Shown: one piece after another, positions 1-5,082 of the stretch
Numbering within the stretch: the first letter of the stretch is position 1
Layout of the letters: every line of letters starts with the position of its first letter
DNA from: Paracoccus sp. (in: a-proteobacteria)
GTDB lineage: Bacteria > Pseudomonadota > Alphaproteobacteria > Rhodobacterales > Rhodobacteraceae
Assembly: GCA_018056045.1 (NCBI GenBank)
Contig: JAGPGI010000238.1
Span: 1 to 5,082, forward strand
Direction of reading: 5' to 3'
DNA: 5,082 bases
Notes under the pieces: generated by a model
Databases searched by the model: none
Seen by the model: only the letters and a program-made list of their open reading frames with translations
What the model was told of the DNA's origin: nothing
Program-made: the position numbers and the translations under genes

Positions 1-543
1 GGCCGAGAGCGCGTCCGCCGTCGCCTGCGCGCTGCTATCGGGCGCCTTTGGCGCGCGCAAGGCGGGGGTGGGGGCCTCGATCACGTCGGCATCGGGCAGG
101 GGGCCGGGATCGACGGTCAGCGCGCCGCCCAAGGCCATGACGGCGGGGGCCTTGTCCTTGAGTTCCATCGTTACGCGCTGCGCGAGCTTGGGGCCGACGC
201 CGGGCGCCTTGCGCAAGGCCGACCAGTCGCCAAGCGCCAGCGCGCGGGCCAGCCCCTCGGGGCCGAGCGTGCCAAGAATCGCCAACGCCACCTTGGCCCC
301 CACCCCCTGGACCGAGGTCAGAAGCCGGTGCCATTCCTTTTCCAAGAGCGTCGGAAAGCCGAAAAGCTGCAACAGGTCCTCGCGCACCAGCAATTCGGTA
401 TATAGCGCGGTCGCCTGTCCGGCGGGGGGCAGGCTGGCTGCGGTGCGTTCGCTGACATGGACGATATAGCCCACGCCGCGCACGTCGATCAGCACATGGT
501 CCTGTGCCCGGTGCAGGATGATGCCCGCGATACGTCCGATCAT
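1..543 (-). CDS. ruvA: Holliday junction branch-migration protein RuvA (3' part outside window)
   Basis: RuvA binds four-way Holliday junctions in the cytoplasm and loads the RuvB ATPase ring, which drives branch migration during recombinational repair. The minus-strand frame reads 181 codons from ATG at 543 to the window edge without a stop. It begins [12 protein letters not shown], the typical RuvA start. The N-terminal OB-fold (about 1-63) includes [11 protein letters not shown], whose Glu55 and Asp56 match the E. coli acidic-pin residues in number and context. Two helix-hairpin-helix motifs follow: [11 protein letters not shown] (77-87) and [12 protein letters not shown] (113-124). After about residue 132 comes a Pro/Ala-rich linker. 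The C-terminal RuvB-binding domain is only just starting (ADALSA) and lies off the window, so the cut is an edge effect and not a broken gene. The family is usually about 200-225 aa. The start is supported by AAGGA seven bases upstream, overlapping the ruvC stop. The gene is the second of the ruvC-ruvA operon, with ruvB expected next. Confidence 0.96.
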   Translation of the reverse strand, partial: MIGRIAGIILHRAQDHVLIDVRGVGYIVHVSERTAASLPPAGQATALYTELLVREDLLQLFGFPTLLEKEWHRLLTSVQGVGAKVALAILGTLGPEGLARALALGDWSALRKAPGVGPKLAQRVTMELKDKAPAVMALGGALTVDPGPLPDADVIEAPTPALRAPKAPDSSAQATADALSA

Positions 544-550
544 TGCAGCA

Positions 551-555
551 TCCTT
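551..555 (-). promoter_or_regulatory. Ribosome binding site of ruvA overlapping the ruvC stop
   Basis: On the minus strand the junction reads TAAGGATGCTGCAATG. AAGGA shares bases with the TAA stop of ruvC and lies seven bases before the ruvA ATG. A terminating ribosome covers this site, which suggests translational coupling of ruvA to ruvC and fixes the ruvA start at 543. Confidence 0.7.
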
Positions 556-1048
556 ATGCCGTGGCCTTGATGCGCAGGGCGCGGCCCTGCAGGTGATGGG
601 CATGGCAGATCGCCACCGCCAGCGCGTCCGCCGCGTCCGGTCCGGCAAAGCTGACGCCCGGCAGCATGAAGCGCACCATGTGCTGGATCTGCTCCTTGGC
701 GGCATGGCCGACGCCGACCACGGTCTTTTTCACCGTGTTCGGGGAATATTCGCCGATCTCCAGCCCGGCCTCGGCCGGGGCAAGCAAGGCGATGCCGCGC
801 GCCTGACCCAGTTTCAGCGTGCCGGCCGCATCCTTGTTGACGAAGGTCTGCTCGACCGCCGCCGCATCGGGGCCATGTTCGGTGATCACCGCACAAAGCC
901 CGCGATACAGCATCGCCAGCCGCGGTCCCAGATCGCCCCCCTCGGAATGGACGATGCCATTCGCCAGATGCCGCAGGCGCGGGCCGTCGGTCTCGATCAC
1001 GCCCCAGCCCATGTTTCGCAGGCCCGGGTCTATGCCGATGATCTTCAT
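554..1048 (-). CDS. ruvC: Crossover junction endodeoxyribonuclease RuvC
   Basis: RuvC is the homodimeric, Mg2+-dependent resolvase that cuts Holliday junctions symmetrically after RuvAB has migrated them. The protein is 164 aa, close to the usual family length of about 170. It has an RNase H-like fold, and the four catalytic acids are visible at their E. coli positions: Asp7 in [11 protein letters not shown], Glu66 in VEQTFVNKD, and Asp138 and Asp141 in [11 protein letters not shown]. Phe69, which in E. coli RuvC contacts the junction, is also present, and AICHAHH (147-152) corresponds to the conserved C-terminal His region. I chose ATG at 1048 because AAGGGA lies six bases upstream and translation begins exactly at the family N-terminus. 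The open frame continues upstream (another ATG at 1066, and as far as 1450), but that extension runs antisense through mrpA and has no family similarity. The gene is first in the ruvC-ruvA operon and is divergent from mrpA. A candidate LexA operator lies 27 bases upstream. Nothing in the gene looks damaged. Confidence 0.97.
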   Translation of the reverse strand: MKIIGIDPGLRNMGWGVIETDGPRLRHLANGIVHSEGGDLGPRLAMLYRGLCAVITEHGPDAAAVEQTFVNKDAAGTLKLGQARGIALLAPAEAGLEIGEYSPNTVKKTVVGVGHAAKEQIQHMVRFMLPGVSFAGPDAADALAVAICHAHHLQGRALRIKATA

Positions 1049-1054
1049 GCCTGT

Positions 1055-1060
1055 TCCCTT
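1055..1060 (-). promoter_or_regulatory. Ribosome binding site of ruvC
   Basis: The minus strand reads AAAGGGAACAGGC directly before ATG at 1048. AAGGGA is a good Shine-Dalgarno match with six intervening bases. It favours the start at 1048 over the in-frame ATG at 1066, which would add only MKKGTG. Confidence 0.65.
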
Positions 1061-1074
1061 TTTCATTTTGGTTA

Positions 1075-1089
1075 GCACGAAAGGCGAAC
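1075..1089 (-). promoter_or_regulatory. Candidate LexA (SOS) box upstream of ruvC
   Basis: On the ruvC strand the sequence is GTTC-GCCTTTC-GTGC. The alphaproteobacterial LexA operator is a direct repeat, GTTC-N7-GTTC, so seven of the eight defined bases match (GTGC in place of the second GTTC). It lies 27 bases upstream of the ruvC start, where an operator would overlap a promoter or transcript start. ruv genes are known LexA targets in many bacteria, including alphaproteobacteria. A 7/8 match in a region this short would occur by chance perhaps once in ten times, so the call rests mainly on placement. Confidence 0.45.
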
Positions 1090-1096
1090 ATCGCCT
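1082..1096. repeat. Perfect 6-bp inverted repeat in the divergent region
   Basis: AGGCGA-ACA-TCGCCT is a perfect dyad with 6-bp arms and a 3-base loop, and no T-run follows on either strand. It shares one GTTC half-site (1086-1089) with the candidate LexA box. It could be a protein operator or a small hairpin in the ruvC leader RNA. The missing T-tract and its position upstream of both genes argue against a terminator. Confidence 0.5.
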
Positions 1097-1104
1097 AGTC
1101 GCTT

Positions 1105-1120
1105 TGTCATCGGCTTGACA
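1105..1120. promoter_or_regulatory. Inverted repeat TGTCA-N6-TGACA, possible operator
   Basis: TGTCATCGGCTTGACA contains perfect 5-bp inverted arms, TGTCA and TGACA, separated by six bases. The right arm coincides with the TTGACA -35-like hexamer facing mrpA, so a bound protein could block or assist RNA polymerase there. The size and spacing suit a dimeric helix-turn-helix regulator, but I cannot name one. No regulator gene is visible in the window. Confidence 0.35.
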
Positions 1121-1143
1121 TTCCCGGCGCCCATCGCGGACAC
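1115..1143 (+). promoter_or_regulatory. Candidate sigma-70-type promoter for the mrp operon
   Basis: TTGACA at 1115-1120 is a perfect -35 consensus hexamer. With a 17-bp spacer the -10 would be at 1138-1143 (GGACAC), which resembles TATAAT poorly. High-G+C alphaproteobacteria often use a good -35 with a degenerate -10, so the element is plausible but not proven. It would place the transcript start near 1150, about 20 bases before the mrpA ATG. Confidence 0.4.
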
Positions 1144-1169
1144 AGGAGGTTAACGGGGGAAAGAGGTCC

Positions 1170-4013
1170 ATGTCGCCAGCGCTGATTGCCGTTCTGCCAT
1201 TCATCGGGGCCTTGTTGCCGGGCCTTTTGATCCGTTCAGGTCGCGATGTGGCGGCGATCAGTTGTGGCACGGCGACATTCATCGCGCTGCTGGGTCTGTG
1301 CCTGCATATTCCCGCCATCATGGCCGGAGAGGTCATCACCTCGCGGATCGAGTGGCTGCCCTCGCTGGGGCTGAATGCGAATTTCCGCATCGACGGGCTG
1401 GGGCTGCTGTTCGGTATCCTGATCCTTGGGATCGGGCTGCTGATCATCACCTATGCGCGCTATTACCTGTCGCGCAAGGATCCGGTGGGGGTGTTCTATA
1501 CCTATCTGATGCTGTTTCAGGGCGCGATGATGGGCATCGTGCTGTCGGACAATATCCTGTTGCTGCTGGTGTTCTGGGAACTGACTTCGCTGTCCTCGTT
1601 CCTGCTGATCGGCTACTGGAAGCACCTGCCCGAGGGGCGGCAGGGCGCACGCATGGCACTGACCGTGACCGGCATGGGCGGGCTTGCGATGATCGCGGGG
1701 ATGCTGATCCTTGGGAATATCGCCGGCAGCTATGACATCTCGGACATCCTGCTGGCGCGCGAGGCGATCCAGGCCAGTCCGCTTTACCTGCCGGCGCTGA
1801 TCCTGATTCTGATCGGCGCCTTCACCAAATCGGCGCAGTTCCCGTTCCATTTCTGGCTGCCCCATGCCATGGCCGCGCCGACGCCGGTCTCGGCCTATCT
1901 GCATTCCGCGACCATGGTGAAGGCCGGGCTGTTCTTGATGGCGCGGCTGTGGCCGGTGCTGTCGGGAACACCCGAATGGTTCTATATCGTCGCCACCACC
2001 GGCCTTGTGACCATGGTCATGGCGGCCTGGATCGGGATGTTCCGCGACGATCTGAAATCGCTGCTGGCCTTCTCGACCGTGTCGCATCTGGGGCTGATCA
2101 CCATGCTGCTGGGCTTTGGAACCGAGGCGGCGGCGGTGGCGGCGGTGTTTCACATCATCAACCACGCGACCTTCAAGGCCGCGCTGTTCATGACCGCCGG
2201 CATTATCGACCACGAGGCCGGCACCCGCTCGATCATGCGGCTGGGGGGGCTGCGCCGTCTGATGCCGATCACCTTCGTCATCGGCACGATCACGGCGCTG
2301 TCCATGGCCGGGGTGGCGCCGCTGAACGGCTTCCTGTCCAAGGAGCTGATGCTTGAAGAGGCCAGCCACACCGTCTGGATGGGGCATCCGGCGCTGGTCG
2401 TGACCATGGCCACGATCGGGGCGATCTTCTCGGTCTGCTATTCGCTGCGCTTTATCTGGCAGGTCTTCTTCGGGCCCGAGCGCGACGACTATCCCCATCA
2501 CCCGCATGATCCGGGTTTCGGCATGTGGGGCGGGCCTGCGCTGCTGGCGGTGCTGGTGGTGCTGATCGGGCTGTTTTCCAACACCATGGTCGGCTGGCTG
2601 GTCGAGGCCTCGGCCAGCGCGGTGACCGGCGTGCCGCAGCATCCGCATTTCGCGCTGTGGCACGGGGTGACGCTGGCGCTGAAGCTGTCGATGCTGGCCC
2701 TGCTGGGCGGCGCGCTGTTGCTGATCATCAACCATCGCATGATCGCGCTGCGCGACATGGTCTGGCGTCCGGACGGCAAGCGGGCCTTTGATGCGATCAC
2801 CCGCGCCAGCACCTGCGCGGCGGGCTGGATTACGTCGCGCCTGACCAATGGCTCGATGTCGCGGGCTCTGGCGGCGCTGACCATGACCATCGTGCTTTGC
2901 GGGCTCTGGGCGTTTTCGACCGGAGGCTATCAGGGGACCACGCGGCCGATGCTGCCGATCAAGGCGGTGCCCTTCATCGGCTGGCTGCTTCTGATCGTGG
3001 CCACCGGCTGCATGGTCACTTTCCACCGGCTGCGGATCATGGCGCTGGTGCTGGTGGGGATCATCGGGCTGATCGTGTCCTGTTCGTTCCTGTATCTGTC
3101 GGCGCCGGATCTGGCGCTGACGCAGATCTCGGTCGAGGTGGTGACCGTGATCCTGCTGCTGCTGGCCTTGAATTTCCTGCCCAAGTTCACCGTGCTGGAC
3201 AGCCGTGACCGCAAGCGGGGCGTGGATGCCTTTGTCGCCACCGTGGCCGGCCTCGGGTTCGGGGCGCTGGCCTATATCATCATGCGCAGCGATTTCGGCT
3301 TTCCCTCGATCGCGGGCTACATGATCGAGAACAGCCACAAGCTGGGCGGCGGCGACAATGTCGTCAACGTCATTCTGGTGGACTTCCGCGGCTATGATAC
3401 TTTTGGCGAGATCACCGTTCTGGGCATCGCCGCGCTGACCATCTTTGCCCTGACCGAGACGCTGCTGATCGGCGCCAGCGGCAAGCGGCTGCGCAACTGG
3501 GTCCATGACAGCCTGCGCGCCGGCGACCGCCATCCGCAGATGCTGGTGGTGGCGACGCGGCTGATCCTGCCGATCTCGCTGGTGGTGGGGCTGTATATCT
3601 TCCTGCGCGGCCACAACCAGCCGGGCGGCGGCTTCATCGCCGGTCTGGTGGTGGCCATCGCGCTGGACTCGCAATACATGGCCTCGGGCTATGCCTGGGC
3701 GCAGGAGCGGCAAAAGATCAACTACCACGCCCTGATCGGCGCCGGCGTCATCGCCGCCGGGATCACCGGCATCGGCGCGTGGTTCGCGGGGCTGCCCTTC
3801 CTGACCTCGACCTATGGCTATGTGAAGCTGCCGGGGCTCGAGAAATTCGAGCTGGCCTCGGCCATGGGCTTTGACCTTGGCGTGTTCCTGTGCGTGGTGG
3901 GGGCGGTCATGCTGGCGCTGAACTCGCTGTCGCGGATCGCGCGGCAGGCGGGTGAGACGGTCAATCTGCACCCGATGGATATCGACCCGAGCAAGGAGGC
4001 CGAGCGTCCCTGA
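1170..4013 (+). CDS. mrpA: Mrp-type Na+/H+ antiporter subunit A with fused subunit B (MrpAB)
   Basis: This is the largest subunit of the Mrp (Pha/Mnh) multisubunit cation/proton antiporter of the inner membrane. At 947 aa it matches MrpA (about 800) plus MrpB (about 140). The NuoL-like proton-channel part covers roughly residues 65-430: Glu137 in [12 protein letters not shown], Lys220 in [16 protein letters not shown], His245 and Lys251 in [14 protein letters not shown], Lys336 in [10 protein letters not shown], and Lys391 in GFLSKELM. MbhD-like (about 613-672, [12 protein letters not shown]) and MbhE-like (about 685-768, [11 protein letters not shown] with Asp738, Asp743 and Glu747) segments follow, then an MnhB domain (about 788-920, [14 protein letters not shown]). 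Nearly the whole chain is hydrophobic membrane helices. ATG at 1170 is the only usable start after an in-frame TGA at 1116, and the N-terminus [20 protein letters not shown] fits the family. The Shine-Dalgarno sequence is weak: GGGGGAAAG at 1155-1163. The stop overlaps the mrpC start. nuoL is excluded by the MbhD, MbhE and MnhB domains and by the mrpC and mrpD neighbours. Confidence 0.96.
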   Translation: MSPALIAVLPFIGALLPGLLIRSGRDVAAISCGTATFIALLGLCLHIPAIMAGEVITSRIEWLPSLGLNANFRIDGLGLLFGILILGIGLLIITYARYYLSRKDPVGVFYTYLMLFQGAMMGIVLSDNILLLLVFWELTSLSSFLLIGYWKHLPEGRQGARMALTVTGMGGLAMIAGMLILGNIAGSYDISDILLAREAIQASPLYLPALILILIGAFTKSAQFPFHFWLPHAMAAPTPVSAYLHSATMVKAGLFLMARLWPVLSGTPEWFYIVATTGLVTMVMAAWIGMFRDDLKSLLAFSTVSHLGLITMLLGFGTEAAAVAAVFHIINHATFKAALFMTAGIIDHEAGTRSIMRLGGLRRLMPITFVIGTITALSMAGVAPLNGFLSKELMLEEASHTVWMGHPALVVTMATIGAIFSVCYSLRFIWQVFFGPERDDYPHHPHDPGFGMWGGPALLAVLVVLIGLFSNTMVGWLVEASASAVTGVPQHPHFALWHGVTLALKLSMLALLGGALLLIINHRMIALRDMVWRPDGKRAFDAITRASTCAAGWITSRLTNGSMSRALAALTMTIVLCGLWAFSTGGYQGTTRPMLPIKAVPFIGWLLLIVATGCMVTFHRLRIMALVLVGIIGLIVSCSFLYLSAPDLALTQISVEVVTVILLLLALNFLPKFTVLDSRDRKRGVDAFVATVAGLGFGALAYIIMRSDFGFPSIAGYMIENSHKLGGGDNVVNVILVDFRGYDTFGEITVLGIAALTIFALTETLLIGASGKRLRNWVHDSLRAGDRHPQMLVVATRLILPISLVVGLYIFLRGHNQPGGGFIAGLVVAIALDSQYMASGYAWAQERQKINYHALIGAGVIAAGITGIGAWFAGLPFLTSTYGYVKLPGLEKFELASAMGFDLGVFLCVVGAVMLALNSLSRIARQAGETVNLHPMDIDPSKEAERP
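3993..3999 (+). promoter_or_regulatory. Shine-Dalgarno site for mrpC inside the end of mrpA
   Basis: AAGGAGG lies inside the last codons of mrpA, with 13 bases between it and the mrpC ATG. The sequence match is excellent but the spacing is longer than usual. The TGATG overlap probably lets ribosomes that finish mrpA restart on mrpC, with this site helping to hold them. Confidence 0.5.
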
Positions 4014-4378
4014 TGGAACTTCTCGTATCAAGCGCAATCGGGGTGCTGACCGCGGCGGGGGTCTATCTGATCCTGCGGTTGCGGACCTTTGCCGTCGTCC
4101 TGGGCATGACCATGCTGAGCTATGCCATCAACGTATTCCTGTTCGCGACGGGGCGGCTGATCGTCGATGTGCCGCCGATCCTGCACGAGGGGACCACGGT
4201 CTATACCGACCCCCTGCCGCAGGCGCTGGTGCTGACCGCCATCGTGATTTCATTCGGCATGACGGCGGTCGTGGTGATGATGGCGCTTGGCGCCTTTCTG
4301 GAAGGGGGGGATGACCGCGTCGACATGCCGCGCGCCGACCGCCTGCCTGACAGCCGCCCGGGAGACAAAGGCGCATGA
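4013..4378 (+). CDS. mrpC: Mrp-type Na+/H+ antiporter subunit C (NuoK-like)
   Basis: MrpC is a small membrane subunit homologous to NuoK of complex I and sits between the MrpA and MrpD channel subunits. The protein is 121 aa, the usual family size. Three hydrophobic helices are visible at about 3-21, 26-47 and 70-95. The family signature TDPLPQALVLTAIVISFG (65-82) ahead of and within the third helix is intact, including Thr75 and Gly82, residues reported as important in the Bacillus MrpC. The last 24 or so residues are charged and Pro/Asp-rich (GGDDRVDMPRADRLP) and probably form a soluble tail. ATG at 4013 shares its A with the mrpA TGA (TGATG), and the gene ends by sharing ATGA with mrpD. 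Both overlaps suggest coupled translation of complex subunits at fixed ratios. A G7 run lies at 4304-4310 near the 3' end. Confidence in the family is high; the transported ion cannot be read from sequence. Confidence 0.95.
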   Translation: MELLVSSAIGVLTAAGVYLILRLRTFAVVLGMTMLSYAINVFLFATGRLIVDVPPILHEGTTVYTDPLPQALVLTAIVISFGMTAVVVMMALGAFLEGGDDRVDMPRADRLPDSRPGDKGA

Positions 4379-5082
4379 GCCATCTGATCATTGCTCCGGT
4401 TCTTCTGCCCGCCGTCATGGGCGCGCTGATCATCCTGTGGATGCGCAACGATCTGCTGTTGCAGCGGGTCTTTTCGATCGTCGGCACCACGCTGCTGGTC
4501 GGGATCGGGATCTATCTCAACTGGCTGGCCGCCTCGGATCAGGTCCATGTCTACCGGCTGGGCAACTGGGCCGCGCCTTTCGGCATCGTGCTGGTGCTTG
4601 ACCGGCTGGCGGCGCTGATGGTGCTGCTGACGGCGGTGCTGGCGCTGATGGTGCAGCTTTATGCCGTCGGATCGGGCTGGGACCGCAAGGGCTGGCATTT
4701 CCACGCGCTGTGGCAGTTCCAGCTGATGGGGGTCTGCGGCGCCTTCCTGACCGGCGACGCCTTCAACCTGTTCGTGTTCTTCGAGGTGCTGCTGATCGCC
4801 AGTTACGGGCTGATGATCCATGGCGGCGGCGAGATGCGGCTGCGCGCGGGCGTGCAATACGTCGCCTATAACCTTGCCGGCTCGACGCTGTTTCTGGCGG
4901 CGCTGGGGGTGCTTTATTCGGTCACCGGCACGCTGAACATGGCCGACATGGCCATCCGCATCTCGCTGATGCCGGCCGAGGACACGGCGCTTTTGCGCAC
5001 CGGCGCGGTGCTGCTGATCCTGGTCTTTGCGATCAAGGCGGCCCTGGTGCCGCTGCATTTCTGGCTGCCCTCGACCTATGCC
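4375..5082 (+). CDS. mrpD: Mrp-type Na+/H+ antiporter subunit D (3' part outside window)
   Basis: MrpD is the second large proton-channel subunit of the antiporter, homologous to NuoM/NuoN of complex I. The frame is open for 236 codons from ATG at 4375 to the window edge; full-length MrpD is about 490-540 aa, so roughly half is present. The start MSHLIIAPVLLPAVMGALII fits the family. The conserved membrane glutamate is Glu137 in LFVFFEVLLIASYGL, the same number as the functionally essential Glu reported in Bacillus MrpD. Lys221 in VFAIKAALVPLHFWLP is the conserved mid-channel lysine, followed by His228. GDAFNLFVFFE distinguishes it from the paralogous MrpA motif [10 protein letters not shown]. 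Translation starts inside the ATGA overlap with mrpC, with GGAG at 4361-4364 ten bases upstream. mrpE, mrpF and mrpG are expected downstream. The missing 3' end is a window-edge effect. Confidence 0.95.
   Translation, partial: MSHLIIAPVLLPAVMGALIILWMRNDLLLQRVFSIVGTTLLVGIGIYLNWLAASDQVHVYRLGNWAAPFGIVLVLDRLAALMVLLTAVLALMVQLYAVGSGWDRKGWHFHALWQFQLMGVCGAFLTGDAFNLFVFFEVLLIASYGLMIHGGGEMRLRAGVQYVAYNLAGSTLFLAALGVLYSVTGTLNMADMAIRISLMPAEDTALLRTGAVLLILVFAIKAALVPLHFWLPSTYA

Noticed and set aside
1..543. ruvA as a truncated pseudogene.
   Set aside because: The frame is intact right up to the window edge and the motifs are all in place; only the window ends.
518..1075. A 185-codon plus-strand open frame across ruvC.
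   Set aside because: It is antisense to a complete ruvC with all catalytic residues, has no family motifs, and arises from high G+C content.
1049..1169. A small RNA, riboswitch or terminator in the divergent spacer.
   Set aside because: Only short dyads are present, with no T-run and no recognisable conserved RNA structure; 121 bp is fully accounted for by two divergent promoters.
554..1450. A 298-aa version of RuvC with a long N-terminal extension starting at 1450.
   Set aside because: The extra 134 residues are the antisense of mrpA plus the intergenic region. The family N-terminus and a good Shine-Dalgarno sequence coincide at 1048. The ATG at 1066 is also less likely because the AAGGGA site lies downstream of it.
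1236..4037. A 933-codon open frame on the minus strand opposite mrpA.
   Set aside because: Its product is a low-complexity Gln/Arg/His/Asp mixture, the usual mirror image of a hydrophobic, Leu/Ile/Val-rich, G+C-rich membrane-protein gene. It has no recognisable domain and lies over a clear mrpA.
4201..5058. A 285-codon minus-strand frame opposite mrpC and mrpD.
   Set aside because: Gln/His/Arg-rich low complexity opposite recognisable membrane-subunit genes; a composition artefact.
1170..5082. Respiratory complex I genes (nuoL, nuoK, nuoM).
   Set aside because: The subunits are homologous, but the MbhD, MbhE and MnhB domains fused to the large subunit and the A(B)-C-D order identify an Mrp antiporter.

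Overview
This 5.1 kb window holds two divergently transcribed sets of ordinary chromosomal genes from a high-G+C bacterium. I saw no mobile element, CRISPR array, tRNA or rRNA. The proteins and the style (G/C-rich third positions, overlapping genes, an MrpA-MrpB fusion, a ruvC-ruvA pair) suggest an alphaproteobacterium, most plausibly in the Rhodobacterales near Paracoccus or Rhodobacter. That placement is inferred from recalled family features, not from a search.

Left part (about 1-1048, minus strand): ruvC is followed 10 bp later by ruvA, which runs off the left edge. They encode the Holliday-junction resolvase and the junction-binding subunit of the RuvAB branch-migration motor. ruvB usually follows ruvA and would lie outside the window. 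All four RuvC catalytic acids and the RuvA acidic pin are present at the same residue numbers as in E. coli.

Middle (1049-1169): a 121-bp divergent control region. It holds a near-consensus alphaproteobacterial LexA box (GTTC-N7-GTGC on the ruvC strand), a perfect 6-bp hairpin overlapping that box, a TTGACA -35-like element facing mrpA, and a TGTCA-N6-TGACA inverted repeat overlapping that element.

Right part (1170-5082, plus strand): the start of a group-2 (six-gene type) Mrp/Pha/Mnh monovalent cation/proton antiporter operon. mrpA is fused to mrpB (947 aa), followed by mrpC (121 aa) and the first 236 codons of mrpD. Stop and start codons overlap at both junctions (TGATG, then ATGA), which indicates translational coupling of subunits of one membrane complex. 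The complex exchanges Na+ (and in some relatives K+) for H+ and is related to the membrane arm of respiratory complex I. mrpE, mrpF and mrpG would be expected beyond the right edge.

I found no undescribed system. The most useful observations concern the small intergenic control region; the genes themselves look intact and typical.
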